Assembly: GCA_958450365.1 (NCBI GenBank)
Contig: CAUEEP010000886.1
Span: 451,001 to 515,000 of the forward strand
Direction: 5' to 3'
Length of the DNA stretch: 64,000 nt
Source of the DNA: Mesorhabditis belari
Taxonomy: Eukaryota; Nematoda; Chromadorea; Rhabditida; Rhabditidae
The position numbers and the translations under genes are program-made. Each line of letters begins with the position of its first letter. Positions within the stretch are counted from its first letter, which is position 1. The notes under the pieces are model-generated. The model worked only from the letters and a program-made list of their open reading frames with translations. It searched no databases and was not told the DNA's origin. Shown in pieces: positions 1 through 10,869 of the stretch.

Positions 1-117
1 CTGTAAAATGGGCAGAAGTCGTCAATAATAATGCAAATCATTTGGAATGAATTCATGGTTTTATGTTAAATAAATTTTAGTTCAAAGTCCGGCAGTTTTC
101 AATTCACCAACCCAATA
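1..117 (-). repeat. Fragment of a mariner-type MITE
   Basis: Reverse complement of one end of the element found whole at 34941-35468. It ends in the same terminus (TTGGGTTGG, then GAATTGAAAACTGC), at about 117. The other end lies outside the window. Confidence 0.7.
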
Positions 118-867
118 ATATCCATCTACTAATAAGTACTTCCGTATCTTTCTCGCTAATGCTAATTTGCATCATTTGCATCATCCGCATCTTCAGCTCT
201 TGAGATCCTCTATTTTTTGAGCTATAGATCATGTAAATCCAGCAGATTTTAAGCAATTTAGAAGCGTTTATAAGTTTACGTTTGTAGTTTGTAGTTTGTA
301 GTGCCCATGTCTATTGTACGGCACTAAACGTAACAATTTTCTTTGCAAAGTGACCTTTTTAACTAAAATAATAGCGGGATGAATCACTTTTTCGGGATAG
401 TAAAGCAATAAAATGGGATAGTTAGGGTAAAACTCCTCTCGACCGAGATATGCGAAGGTTTCGGCTGTTCCTAGGGACGTTTTGCCAGGTTAACCCAACT
501 CAAAGCCAAGGCTTTAGAACTAAATCCAAAGCCAACAAGCCTACTTACTGTAATTATCAGGTACAGTTAGATAAACGGAAAATCGTTCACAGAGTAGAGT
601 GCTATTGCCCCAGGGGAAACTACGAATCATGCAAATTAGCATTTTGAGAACTGTCGGGAGAAATATACGAAAGGCTTACTAATCTTGCTAGCTGTCTTGA
701 ATACATCTAATACAGAGTGACCGCAAATTATAGCCACTCACTTAGTCATCTAAAGATTCTAGAAGCATCAATCAGTTAGAAAATGGGCTTGGCTCCGGAA
801 GACATACTCAAAAATCACCTCCAAAACTTTCATACGAATTCTTTGAGTTCTCGCTGAGCTAGACCCT
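118..867. other. No gene recognised
   Basis: AT-rich sequence with no convincing exon on either strand. The missing last exon of the lectin gene at 2137-3089 would be expected here or further left; I could not find it. Confidence 0.4.
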
Positions 868-1026
868 CAGAAGTGAGTCGCTAGAATTCGCGGTCACCTT
901 GTAGAATACTTGATTCAAATCGATAGTTTAAGCATTTGAATTTGAAAAAGCAAAAGCATTTGAATTATACACAAAGAGATAGCCAAACCGGTACTCATTC
1001 ATTTAAACAAAGATCTAGAACACAAT

Positions 1027-1208
1027 ATTGCATATATTGGGTTGGTGGAAAAGTGCTTTCCGATTTTTTGGGAGAGTACCTTAAATTTGTCCAATTGGGA
1101 CGTTTTATAGCTCATCCTAAAGCTGAATTCAAGATGGATCGATTGGTAAAAACCGTTTTGAGATATCTCTTTTCTAAAAGTTTTTACAGCTATTTTAGTA
1201 AAGGGCAG
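1027..1208 (-). repeat. Dispersed repeat, paired with 26740-26912
   Basis: The reverse complement matches 26740-26912 for about 170 bases with few differences. No coding sense or terminal repeat was recognised. Confidence 0.65.
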
Positions 1209-1257
1209 TAAAGCAATACTTAACTAGCATATAAATTTCAATTTGTAATTTTTTTCT

Positions 1258-1967
1258 TTAAAGGGGGGGGTATTAATCGCGGCCGGGTGACGATAAAAAT
1301 TTTTTTACGGCAACCACCTGTTTTTTTGTTTTAATATCGCTGATTTTATTATAAAAAGAATAAAAATCACCCGGCTAGAGTGATTTGATGGGTTTACAAA
1401 TTTTTGGAGACACTGCAAGGCTTGGAGAAAAACAAGATCGTCACTCATCAGACACCTCAGCTAAAAGGCACCTATTTGAGAAAACTAAAACCATAAGCGA
1501 CCACAAATGAAAAAAGATCTAATTGTGTCAATCAAAGCGCTGAAGACGTCCTACGATGGAGGAGATCCAGTCACTTTTGGTGAAGATGCGCTGGAAATTG
1601 ATAAGATAGGAAGCCGATTTGTACTGCTGTACTTGAGCCGAACTGCTGTACTTGAGCGAAGATGAAAGTGAGCAAGAGGAAGAATTATAGATTAACAATT
1701 TATTTTTATTGCTTTTTGTGCTTTTTATTTTGTTTTTAAATTTATCTGCAATTAAAACTCAATCGATCTAGACTGTGCTGATGAGTGACGATCTTGTTTT
1801 TCTCCAAGCCTTGCAGTGTCTCCAAAAATTTGTAAACCCATCAAATCACTCTAGCCGGGTGATTTTTATTCTTTTTATAATAAAATCAGCGATATTAAAA
1901 TAAAAAAACAGGTGGTTGCCGTAAAAAAATTTTTATCGTCACCCGGCCGCGATTAATACCCCCTTAA
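1258..1967. mobile_element. TTAA-flanked element with about 190-bp terminal inverted repeats
   Basis: The left arm (1262 to about 1455) and right arm (about 1775-1963) are near-perfect reverse complements. TTAA stands at both outer edges, and the ends begin with a G run followed by TATTAATCGCGGCC. TTAA targets are typical of piggyBac-type elements, so the family call is inference. The centre holds a decayed reading frame. Confidence 0.75.
1507..1690 (+). pseudogene. Decayed C-terminal coding remnant inside the TTAA element
   Basis: A frame opens at 1507 and stops at 1665. A 16-base tandem duplication (ACTGCTGTACTTGAGC) precedes the stop. In another frame the sequence continues as an acidic tail (EDESEQEEEL) and stops at about 1690. 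This looks like the last part of a transposase broken by the duplication. Too little remains to name the family. Confidence 0.4.
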
Positions 1968-2136
1968 GAAATGGTTTCTTTTCTTTAAGAAGATAATTCA
2001 CGTACATGATTAGATAAAGAATTTCAACTTTCTACCACACTAGACCGCTAGACTAGACCCACACTAGACCCACGCTAGATTCACACTAGACCGCTAGAAG
2101 TGAGTCACTAGAATTCAAAATCACCCTGTATCTTAC

Positions 2137-3089
2137 CAGGTCCCCATCTTTGATAGTCCAAATTTGACCCATCATCCCATGTCCATGTTTCTTCACCGGT
2201 TACATTGAACGAAAGACCGATAAAGGCAAAACCCCAAGCTGAAAACGTTTCCCGATATTTTCAAAACAAAAATTTGAGCTCACGATATATCTGTGATGTC
2301 ATGCTTGTCAATAAAGCCGATTGATAAATGTTATGGATTGAGATGAGGTGACCGTTGAAGTTTTTCGCGCAGAAATGAACCGCATCATCGTGCATCATCA
2401 CTGAAATAGAAGAGATGATGGGAATTCGAATAGCCCAGTATTCTAGGCTTGATTTGTTTGAAAACTATTGAAGTTCAATAGTGTATAAACAAATGAATTG
2501 CAATTATCGTTCTTTACATCGAAAAGTGATTCTAAAGCTTTTAAAGTCTCACCAAAGTCTCTACGATTTCTGTTTTAGTAAAGTAGTTTTTAATTTGGAA
2601 AATCTACAGTAATCTTTCATTCAGAATTTGTCCATTTTAGTTAATTTTAATTTACTTACTCAATTCGAATCAAACTTTGAACTGAATGGATGGAAAATTA
2701 ACGGACGGACGGAACTGAACGGACAAAAACTGAAGGAAAGATTCGAATAGCTTTCTCAATGAAGTAAAAACGAATCTTTTCTTTTTCGTAAATCGTGTGG
2801 CTAAAGTTTGGAATGCCCTTCCCGACAAGTTGCGTTTGATCTCCACCGTGTCTGATTTTAAAAGGGCTATTTCGTTGCATTTTAAGTGACTTTGTGATCT
2901 TTTATCTAGTACATTTTTCATGTCGTTTTCGCACTTTATTTCTTTCTGAATAAAGTATTTATATAACCCACCATTTTCATAAAAATACAGACAACCAGAG
3001 AAAATTGAATTGTAAGTGGTATATTTTGGACAATCCTGTGAAACGATAAACCCAAAATAGAAAACAAGTAAAAGAAGCGGAAAATTCAT
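2137..3089 (-). CDS. Secreted C-type lectin domain protein, 3' end missing
   Basis: Three exons join in phase: 2972-3089, 2284-2400 and 2137-2238. The protein starts with a signal peptide (MNFPLLLLVFYFGFIVSQ), then a CP...C N-terminal lectin motif. Exon 2 carries AVHFCAKNFNGHLISIHN, the C..GHL.SIH core of C-type lectins. Exon 3 carries FIGLSF, WTWDDGS and DYQRWGPG, the FIGL and W.W.DG signatures. The final part with the last two cysteines should follow the donor at 2136/2135, but no matching exon is visible to the left edge. The gene is either broken by the insertions at 868-2131 or ends outside the window. A reverse-transcriptase tail lies antisense in intron 1. Such lectins often act in nematode immunity; that role is inferred. 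Confidence 0.75.
2734..2889 (+). pseudogene. C-terminal tail of a non-LTR retrotransposon reverse transcriptase
   Basis: The plus frame ends with FFVNRVAKVWNALPDKLR then SDFKRAISLHFK and a stop at 2887-2889. The pattern R...VWN.LP....S..FK..L is the usual extreme C-terminus of LINE ORF2 proteins. Nothing upstream of about 2734 continues it, so this is a 5'-truncated copy inside intron 1 of the lectin gene. Confidence 0.7.
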
Positions 3090-3436
3090 CTTCGAAAAGA
3101 CAATAGACAAATGATTTTTCGCTTAATTAAAACACGCAAAAGAATACGAGCAGAGTTCAGTTTGGAAAGGAGATTTCATTGATAAAAATAAGACGATTAA
3201 GTGATCATTGACACCTTATGACGGTTTATGGCTTTGAGAGTCTAAATTGAGAGTATTGCTGTGCTATTTGATTACCTTGAGGACGAAGGAGAGCTTAAAA
3301 TTTATAAACTTTTGTCAATTAAATTGAAGATTTGATAGTGAGAGTGAGCCTCGTTTAATGACTTGCAATCAGTCAATATTTCTTTATTTGTTTGTTTAGA
3401 TTTGCAGACTAAGTTAAACTTTAGACTGTTAGCTTT

Positions 3437-3632
3437 TTGGCTTACGAATAGCTGCCAAAACGGTTTTTGGCTTACAAATAGCTATCAAAATGACTTTTGG
3501 GCTTACAAATAGCTATCAAAACGACTTTTGGGCTTACAAATAGCTATCAAAACGGCTTTTTGACTCAGAAATAGCTATCAAAACGGTTTTTAGCTTACAA
3601 ATAGCTACCAAAACGGCTCAGAAATAGCTACC
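3437..3632. repeat. Tandem repeat, about 36 bp x 6
   Basis: Diverged copies of a unit containing CTTACAAATAGCTATCAAAA. The surrounding intergenic stretch 3110-4231 shows no other feature. Confidence 0.85.
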
Positions 3633-4231
3633 TATTTTAACCAAACTTTGGCGGAAATCGAAAACTTTAAATTCCCGAATTCTTTCTGAAAATGAGAAAA
3701 GTGACAATGAGCTTCAAAAATTCGTTTTTTCGGCAATTTTGGATATTTTCTTAGGTAACTTTCCTTAATTCCTTAATTCAGAAAAACACTTAATTTTCTT
3801 AGCAATTGCAAACCTTAGTAAACCTTCATTAAACCTAATCTTTTCTTCATTAAATCTCCAGGAACCAAAATGGTTGGAAATTTGCCTAATTTCTCCGTTT
3901 TTTCTGCGCTTCCGTTTCGACGGATTGGGCTAAATCATAAAGTCAATAGTGAAGAAATGGGAAACTAAAAAGAGGAGAGATCGAGGGAAAAGAAGGGGAA
4001 TTCTCTTGGAAATCTCTTTTCCCCAAATCAGACACCAATCGGGTGTCAAAAAAAACGATTGCCGTTCGGTGAAAGACTTGACGTGTTCAAAACGAAGAGA
4101 TCACGTTTTGCCATTCACTCTATTTGTATATTTTTTTATTTCATTGAAGTTTCGATATGAAAAGGTTTGTGTGATTTCACGCTTAGGTTTCCTTTCTTTC
4201 TATGGAGAGATTTCTCTATGGAGGATTTCTG

Positions 4232-6703
4232 ATGAAAAGTAGTTCGATTCGTGATTTTTATTGGTGCTTGTTCAGGTTATTCTTTTTTCTATTCTCTTCT
4301 TTCATCAATCCGATCAACAATCAGATGTGGGGATGGGGAAATGGGTATCGTAAGTGATTTTTCAGTACTTGGTAGCCAAGCACGATCTAGCTCAGGAGGA
4401 AATACTGGGTTGTCCAGTTATGAATGCGCGTTTTTACTATTTTGTAAATTTCTCAAGAGATGTATATGAGTGTTATATATCATTCGAAAGCTGAAGATCT
4501 CCTCTACATTTTGGAATAAAAAAGTTTTTGAATTCATTCAACTTTTTGGGAAATTGGCTGCACAAAGAAGAGGTCGTTTTCGAAAAAACCCATTCCAGCG
4601 TAGCTATTCCTGAAGTTTTATGGTGTAAAATAACCGCCCAGAAAAGGAAAGTAAAGATGCTCTGAAATTGTTATATTTTAAAAAAAGTTGTATTGATATA
4701 TCTATTGGCCAAACATCAAACGGTTAACTCAATTTGAGCGGAGCCAAAACTTGATCCAAAGGCACCCTTCCATTTTTTGGCCACCCCTTCTTCTGTGCAG
4801 TCAATTTGCCCAAAAGCCCAACAAATTCAAAAACTTTTTGTATCAAAATGTAGAGGAGATCTTCAGCTTTCGAATGATACTCATATATATCTTTTTCTTG
4901 ATTTCGGTATCTTGAGAAATTTACAAAATAGTAAAAAACACCCATTCATAACTGGATAACCCAATACAATGTAATTGATCTGTTGCAATCACTGATCTCT
5001 TTTCAGCTAATCCCCCGCCTGGACCTCCAAATAATAATATTGGAATCGGTTATCCGACAGCTTATTCTTTGTATGTTGGAAAAGGAGGAGGAGGTGGAGG
5101 TGGATGGGGCGGTGGGGGTGGATGGGGATGGGGTGGAGGAGATCAATACCAGGTAGGACAATGAGATGTACTAAAAGTTAGAGTTAGAACTACCTTTCAG
5201 TCTGGCAAAGGTCTCGGCTTCCCGACATTGAAATGTGAGAATGGTGGAGCACATATTGGACAGTGCAGATGGGTTTTTAACAAGATTTTGTTTAAAAGCG
5301 ATGCCCAACAGACTCAACTCACTAAATGAAATGAACCATAGATCATTCGACGCAGAATTTTATGTTGGTTCCGAATATCTGATTTGCTTTTTGAAAATGA
5401 TTCTGAATCGTGCGCTATTTGGCAAAAAAGCAAACAAAAAAATAGCGTCGGCAAAAATCGGCCTCTCTTTTAAGGCTTACGCGCGCACTGCGGGAAATGG
5501 CTGCTTGGTGTAGTGGATAGTGAGTTAGGATACGGAGAGCTTTCCGAGGGTTCCAATGCGCTCACTTTTTTTTTTTTGTAAACACTTTATGGTGTCTCTC
5601 ATAGCTTGAGTGAGCAAAACATAGTTCAATATCAAATCGAGCATAGACATCAGCTCGTCCTCACGTAGACATCAGATCGTCCTCTTTTCGTCCTCACATT
5701 TTTATCCCAGATGTGTGTGGAAACACATAGAATAGATTATCCAAAAAAGAAAAACTGGGCGGAGTCGAAACCACGAGTAGGTACTCCGGATACTAATCTA
5801 CTATCCACTACACCACGCAGTCATTTCCACGCAGTCATTGCCACACAGTCATTGCCACGCAGTCATTGCCACGCAGTCATTTCCAGGCAGGGCGCGCGTA
5901 AGCGTTATAAAGAGATTTAGGAGAAATCATCAAAAGCTTGACTAGGATTTCCACTTCTAATATGGGAGTTTTCAGATTGGATCAAGATGCGATTTGCATA
6001 GCACTTGGTGGAACTTGTGTGAATGGAGCCTGCTGCACGACACCTTTTTCGGCATTGGGCAGCGGGGGAAAGACGGGAAATGGCGATAGACCATTGACAA
6101 CAGTTGAAGGAGATGTGGGTTTGGGATTGGTTATGGAAAGGTGACAATCTAGTAGCCTAACAATTAGTGTCCAAGGACAAGTTGGGAATCTCTTTTTGAA
6201 ATTAGGGATTGCTTCAATTGCAAATCGATGAACACAGTCTTGTAAGAGATTTGTTGAAGTGTTAGTGACTTTAGGTAGAACCAGGCTCGATCATTTCCGA
6301 AACAAGTAATGAAAAAGAGGAATGGGAAAGACGTGGAAGTGGACTAGTTGGAGAGATTGGAGAAAAGGGGAGAATAACGAGGCCGCCATTCGGAACAACA
6401 CCACAGCCATACACAGAAAGGACGAGGAAACCGACGACACATCAGAAAAAGGTTTGTGTGAAAAAAGGGAAATGAATAGAATGAGAATTTTATGTCGATG
6501 TGGTGACGGTGAAACCGGAAGGCGAGGAAATGGAGGAATTGTTCGAGATTTTGGGCTCATCCACACCGAGACCGACGAAATCGACATGGAAAAAGAAAAA
6601 TCGGGGAAAGAAAGGGAAAACGACGACAACGATCAAGGCAATGGCAACAACTACGGTAAAGGAAAAGAAAAGAAATCGAAAACTAGAGCAATCTATTTTC
6701 TAA
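4232..6703 (+). CDS. Secreted Gly/Trp-rich protein with a Cys motif
   Basis: Exons 4232-4349 and 5007-5152 join in exact phase, and exon 5201-5289 follows. The start gives a signal-like hydrophobic stretch (CLFRLFFFLFSS). Exon 2 is Pro/Asn-rich, then poly-Gly with Trp (GGWGGGGGWGWGGG). Exon 3 carries KCENGGAHIGQC and exon 4 (5976-6140) CIALGGTCVNGACC, together resembling the CENGG..IG.C...C.NG.CC pattern of nematode EB/lustrin-type modules. The exon 3 donor (5290, GTTTAA) is weak, chosen only because it fits the phase. Beyond 6140 the splicing is uncertain: 6277-6451 is open in one frame (EWERRGSGLVGEIGEKG, then Pro/Thr-rich) and 6490-6703 in another (STPRPTKSTWKKK, Thr/Lys-rich, stop at 6701-6703). 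Likely a cuticle or matrix protein; function unknown. Confidence 0.5.
4405..4964. mobile_element. Mariner-type MITE in intron 1, TA target
   Basis: The ends are inverted copies of TGGGTT(A/G)TCCAGTTATGAATG and the arms match for about 150 bases. TA flanks both sides (4403-4404 and 4965-4966). No transposase remains. Confidence 0.8.
5470..5915. repeat. Fold-back element with tRNA-like arms and a 17-bp tandem repeat
   Basis: The left arm (5470-5560) and right arm (5757-5912) are inverted relatives. Both carry GGTGTAGTGGATAG, a tRNA A-box-like motif, and start or end with GGCTTACGCGCGC. Positions 5814-5886 hold about five copies of CACGCAGTCATTGC. It lies in an intron of the Gly/Trp-rich gene. 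Neither tRNA-like arm folds as a functional tRNA. Confidence 0.6.
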
Positions 6704-6740
6704 AAGACATCTACGACGACCCTAACGACCGACGGTCTGG

Positions 6741-7149
6741 ACATTTTTAGAGTCCTAACAAACTTTAGACGATCTAGTCTCGTCAGTTTACATTCGATCA
6801 GCTCAATCCGAGTTTACAATCAGATTCAGAAAAATTTAAAACCGACTTGGTCCTGGTCTGAGTCCATTTTATGGAGATTGATCAACATTACCTTATAGTT
6901 TATATATGGAAAGCGATGTGCTAGATGGAGTGTGATTATGCGCGCGCACAAAGAACAAATAACTTGAAAAGAGCACTTGAAAACAAAAGTACTTGAAAAA
7001 AGCAACAGAAAAGTCCAAAGTGGGGTCGAACTTGTGAGGTCTCGCTCTGGAAACGAGCGCTATACCACTCGGCCACAGCTACACCGAACCGGGTCTGCAA
7101 GAAGGCCGCTAAGACCCACATTTTCAGAGTCCTAACAAACTTTAGACGC
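6741..7149. repeat. Segment flanked by 31-bp direct repeats, with a tRNA-like core
   Basis: AGTCCTAACAAACTTTAGAC occurs at 6751-6770 and about 7128-7147 in the same orientation. Between them, 7019-7090 on the minus strand reads TGTGGCCGAGTGGTATAGCG ... GTTCGACCCC, that is, A-box and B-box motifs without a matching T stem. Either a SINE-like insertion with a target duplication, or a local duplication. Confidence 0.5.
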
Positions 7150-7316
7150 TTATAACTCTTGGTAGATTGTCATTTAGGAAAAGCAGAATATAAATTTGGA
7201 ATCAGCATAAAATTTTGCGTCGAATGGTATAGGTCGCATAGCATTTAACCGGCTCAATCAGTTGATCTTCCGTTGTCAGTACAAAAATTGGAATGATTGA
7301 ATGAAAATTGGCGAGA

Positions 7317-7643
7317 TTACGATAGATTTCTGAAGTAGTTGTCTTTTAGTAAACTCATTGCTCCAGACGAACGCATTCTAATCAAAAAAAATGATCGGGA
7401 ATTTCGGAGTTGCTTATTAAAACGAAAACAAAAACGTAATCGATCTTTTCCAGTCTCTTCCCACTCATCTTTCCCTTCTTTTAACAACTTGTTCATCGGG
7501 TCTTCGTCCTGTTGGTCCTTGTGCTGAAGATTCCGATTGTCCGACCCTTCATCATTGTCAAAATAATCAAATTTGTTGCTATAATATTTTTCATTTCGAT
7601 GAGCACAGCTTATAACAATATTTATCGATATTTGCTTTTTCAT
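7317..7643 (-). CDS. Possible single-exon ORF, 108 residues, unknown
   Basis: Open from an ATG at 7643 to a stop at 7317. The product is hydrophilic with an acidic middle (DNDEGSDNRN, KDQQDEDP) and a basic end. No splice-leader site, domain or partner is visible, and the opposite strand is also partly open. It could be chance. Confidence 0.25.
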   Translation of the reverse strand: MKKQISINIVISCAHRNEKYYSNKFDYFDNDEGSDNRNLQHKDQQDEDPMNKLLKEGKDEWEETGKDRLRFCFRFNKQLRNSRSFFLIRMRSSGAMSLLKDNYFRNLS

Positions 7644-7968
7644 TTGATTTGAGATTGAAGCTTTTTTTGATCTTTATTTCTTCAAATACCTCATTTTGCT
7701 TTTAAGTCTTCTTTGTGTTTCAAAATATATATATTAAAATAAAAAAGAAACATACAGCCATTTTTCTTTCTATATTTTATTTCACAAATCTTTCGATTGA
7801 TGCTCGAAAATCAATGCATGATTCCCACGACTTCTTGAGAATGAAAACTGAATAATTTACGGAATAATTTACTGAATAATAGTTCTTTAAATATTCAGGA
7901 GTAAGTTTAGGGAAAGATTTGCGAAACATTCTGCGAATTTCTTTTGATACATTTCCATAAATGCCGAA

Positions 7969-8612
7969 CAGAATTCTGGAGAAGTCACGATTTCGGCTGA
8001 ATGCAAAACTTCCGTAGCAAAGGTCAAAGCCCAGCTGAAGCTTCCAGCTCATCGTCAAACCATCTGGAGAAGTCTCAAAAAGAACTTCAACATTGTCCGA
8101 GACAAGATGAAGATTCTTCCCCACCTCACTAATCCACAAACAAGCCTGGCTCTTTTGCTCTCAACAACACGACTACCAATTGAAACAAAGGAAGTTCATG
8201 CATTATAACTTATGGAATTTTACAATTTATAACTACAGATATTCTGGAGTGACGAAAAAAAGCTAAATCTTGATAGACTTGATGGGCTAAATAGCTACTG
8301 GCGTGACTCCAGGAAGGGGTCACGCCAGTAGTCGAGTATTCAGTCGTCGCAACTTTGGAGGAGGAAACGTATTGGTGTGATGCGCGTTCCATGGACCCAA
8401 TCTTGTTGCTCTTGCATTTTTTTCTAATCGTATGAATTCGCTCGCTTATCAGCAGGTGTTTGCAAATAATTTGTTGCCATACATCCAACAAAATCCCGGA
8501 CAAAATTTCGTCTTTATGCATGGCAGTGCTTCAATTCACGCAAGTCAAGAAAGAAAAGCTTGGCTTGCTTTGAACAACGTCAACACATTGGATTGGCCGG
8601 CATGTAGCCCTG
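7969..8612 (+). pseudogene. Decayed Tc1-like transposase
   Basis: The plus strand reads KVKAQLKLPAHRQTIWRSLK then KNFNIVRDKMKILPHLT, the helix-turn-helix and linker of Tc1-like transposases. WSDEKKLNLDRLDG (first catalytic region) follows at about 8237. After frameshifts comes FVFMHGSASIHAS (second catalytic region, with GSASIH where DNASVH is usual) and NTLDWPACSP (third region). At least one stop after GSRQ and frame changes near 8330-8430 rule out activity. The long minus-strand ORF over 7777-8139 is its antisense shadow. Confidence 0.85.
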
Positions 8613-9794
8613 TAGGCCTGTAGTCCGGAAACTACCAGAACTACCAGAACTCCTTGAAAAAAGATCTGGAAGATAGCCCTGGAATGCAGCTAACATTTTT
8701 GCACCATAATCTACCAGAAATTCGAAAGTTGATTTTTGATTAGAGGCTACAATTAGAGACCAATTGTAAAAAGATCGGTGAGTCTGTGAAAAGCCAAAAT
8801 CTTTCTAGAACCTACCAGAAAGCCTGAGACCTAAAAGTGAAAATATTGAAGAATAACTACATTCTTGCCGTATTTCTATCTAGTTTTCACCTTTCTCGAT
8901 CCCATTTTATCCCCATTTTCCGACTGAATTCATAATTAATTTGTTTATCCATCGCTTTTGAATGATGGTCTAGTATTATTGAAAAACACTCCTTTTTTCC
9001 ATCTCGCTAATTATCAAAGTTTCAAAGATCATTGGTAGGAAAAGTCTCATCTTTTTTCTTTAAAAATAAATTGGAATTGAGTTCGTCTTCGTGGGAATTT
9101 CAGCGCATTAAACGACATTTTTCCCTTTCCATTTCTCATTTTTGAGTAAAATTGGAACTTTGGTGTTAATGTTCATTTTGATGTTTCTCAAAATCGTTGT
9201 TGCTATTTTTGTTGAAATTATTACTTTTCAAAACTCTCTGTTTTTTATTCAAGCATAAAAATTGACTTTAGAACACTTCAAAAGTCTTTTTTAAGTGTTC
9301 TAAAGTCTTTACAAACATTAATTACCAATCTTAGACCTGTAAGAATTGAAATGAAAACTGAAAACTGCCTGCACGGCCGCTCATAAAGTTTAAATTTTGA
9401 GTTTTTTTTATAGAATGTTTTTTTATAGAATGAAAACTTTCAGATTATTAGGAAATCTCATTTTGCAAATAATTTAATGGGGATTGTTTAAATGCGGGAA
9501 AAATTCCTGTTTGGTAGGACCATTGCAAAAGCGCCATACTTGGCATACGAAAATTGACAAAAACGACCAACTTCACAGTGAAACTCTTCTGTTTTTACCC
9601 TTTAAAATTTTTTCAACGAATTCGAATATTTTTGACTGTTGTATTTTTCAAAATATAACAATTTGCAACAGTTTAGAAATCAGACCTAAAAAGTCACTGG
9701 CTTCTAGGGCTACAAACCAGACCAGATCAAGTATGGAGCCAGTTTTTCGATTCATAACACTTAAAAATCAATTTTATGCCTTAATAAAGAAGCA
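8613..9794. other. Intergenic, no gene; small hairpin near 9262-9307
   Basis: CTTTAGAACACTT and its inverse AAGTGTTCTAAAG form a short hairpin. The plus-strand ORF over 9484-9840 runs into a tRNA-like repeat and has no splice or domain support. Confidence 0.4.
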
Positions 9795-9895
9795 AAAAGT
9801 TTTGCTAGCGAGAGGATTCGAACAAGGGAAAAAATATTGATAAGTTGTGCAAGGCGCTAGCACACTACCGACTAAACTATTGAGGCACTCTGATG
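9795..9895 (-). repeat. tRNA-like (SINE-type) sequence
   Basis: On the minus strand, TAGTTTAGTCGGTAGTGTG (A-box-like) is followed by TTGTTCGAATCC (B-box). Acceptor and T stems do not pair. Confidence 0.45.
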
Positions 9896-9919
9896 GAATG
9901 GCGCCAAGGCTTTAAGTAA

Positions 9920-10097
9920 TTAAGTAGCCAGCTTTAAGTAGCCAGCTTTAAGTAGCCAGCTTTAAGTAGCCAGCTTTAAGTAGCCAGCTTTAAGTAGCCA
10001 GCTTTAAGTAGCCAGCTTTAAGTAGCCAGCTTTAAGTAGCCAGCTTTAAGTAGCCAGCTTTAAGTAGCCAGCTTTAAGTAGCCAGCTTTAAGTAGCC

Positions 10098-10179
<82 letters not shown>
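9920..10179. repeat. 15-bp tandem array running into a poly-T tract
   Basis: About twelve near-perfect copies of TAAGTAGCCAGCTTT (9920-10103) followed by about 76 T. The array is oriented so that its last TTT merges with the T tract. The following 10180-10636 shows nothing recognisable. Confidence 0.9.
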
Positions 10180-10184
<5 letters not shown>

Positions 10185-10639
10185 TAATTTTTTTCAATTA
10201 TTAAATGACTTTCGTAATTGTTGCACGGATTTTTTCATCGCATCACAGCTCAGTAATCTTTTTGTCACCCTTGAGCAAAAATGCGTTGTTATTTCTGTAA
10301 AAACTAGCACAAATTTCTGGGAATTGCTTTAAAAAGCCAAACAGGTGGAAACGTTCAGAAAATCTCTTTTTCAACAAAAAATACTCAGATGAATGAAAAT
10401 TTGAAAAAACTGTACCCAAAAGATTTCTTTTGTACCTGATGGGGTAGAATTAGGGGAAATCACGAAAGATTGCAACTTTATGATTTAAAAAAAGAACCCG
10501 ATTCAACTCTTTTCACGAGGAAACTCGTCATTAAATATTTTTTTTAATTTAGAAGTTCTAGTTCTAGAAGTTAAAGCTCTAGTTAAAAAGTTCTAGAAGT
10601 TTTTTGTAAAGAAAGCACGTGTGGCTGACTGGTTGAGTG

Positions 10640-10822
10640 TCTTCTATCGGGGGGGGGGGGGCCCCACCGGCCCCCCCCCTCGGGTTGAGGGTTTTCTGGG
10701 GGGGGGGTGGGCAAAAAGTATTTAGTCCGGCTAGGGGGGGGGGGGGGGGGGGCGTGTATTGTGATTATATATGGTGGTTAAGTTCTCCACGGGGGGCCCG
10801 GGGGGGGTTTTTTTTTTTTTAA
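10640..10822. other. Poly-G/poly-C tract, probable assembly artefact
   Basis: Runs of 8 to 20 G, with CCCC runs, in a genome otherwise about 65% AT. It begins straight after a tRNA-like A-box (GGCTGACTGGTTGAGTG). Such G runs are typical of dark-cycle calls in two-colour sequencing. The short Gly/Pro-rich ORF here should not be annotated. Confidence 0.6.
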
Positions 10823-10869
10823 AAGTTAATTGATGTAAAGATATAACTAAGCTCTCGATCTTTTTCGAA

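Larger units (their letters stand above)
868..2131. repeat. Direct repeats of about 35 bp flanking an insertion
   Basis: A segment starting AGAAGTGAGTC and ending in a TCACC(T/C)TGTA box occurs at 868-902 and again at 2096-2131 in the same orientation. The 1.2 kb between them holds a dispersed repeat and a TTAA element. The right copy ends only a few bases from a splice donor of the lectin gene, so an insertion may have displaced that gene's 3' end. Confidence 0.45.

Noticed and set aside
2670..2900. C-terminal half of a long minus-strand ORF continuing the lectin signal peptide
   Set aside because: It is antisense to the reverse-transcriptase tail. The lectin exon instead leaves at the donor at 2971, which restores the domain in phase.
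7777..8139. 120-residue minus-strand ORF
   Set aside because: It is antisense to the Tc1-like transposase pseudogene, whose plus-strand motifs are clear; no splice sites or domain support it.
10637..10822. Gly/Pro-rich ORF
   Set aside because: Made of the poly-G tract, probably artefactual.
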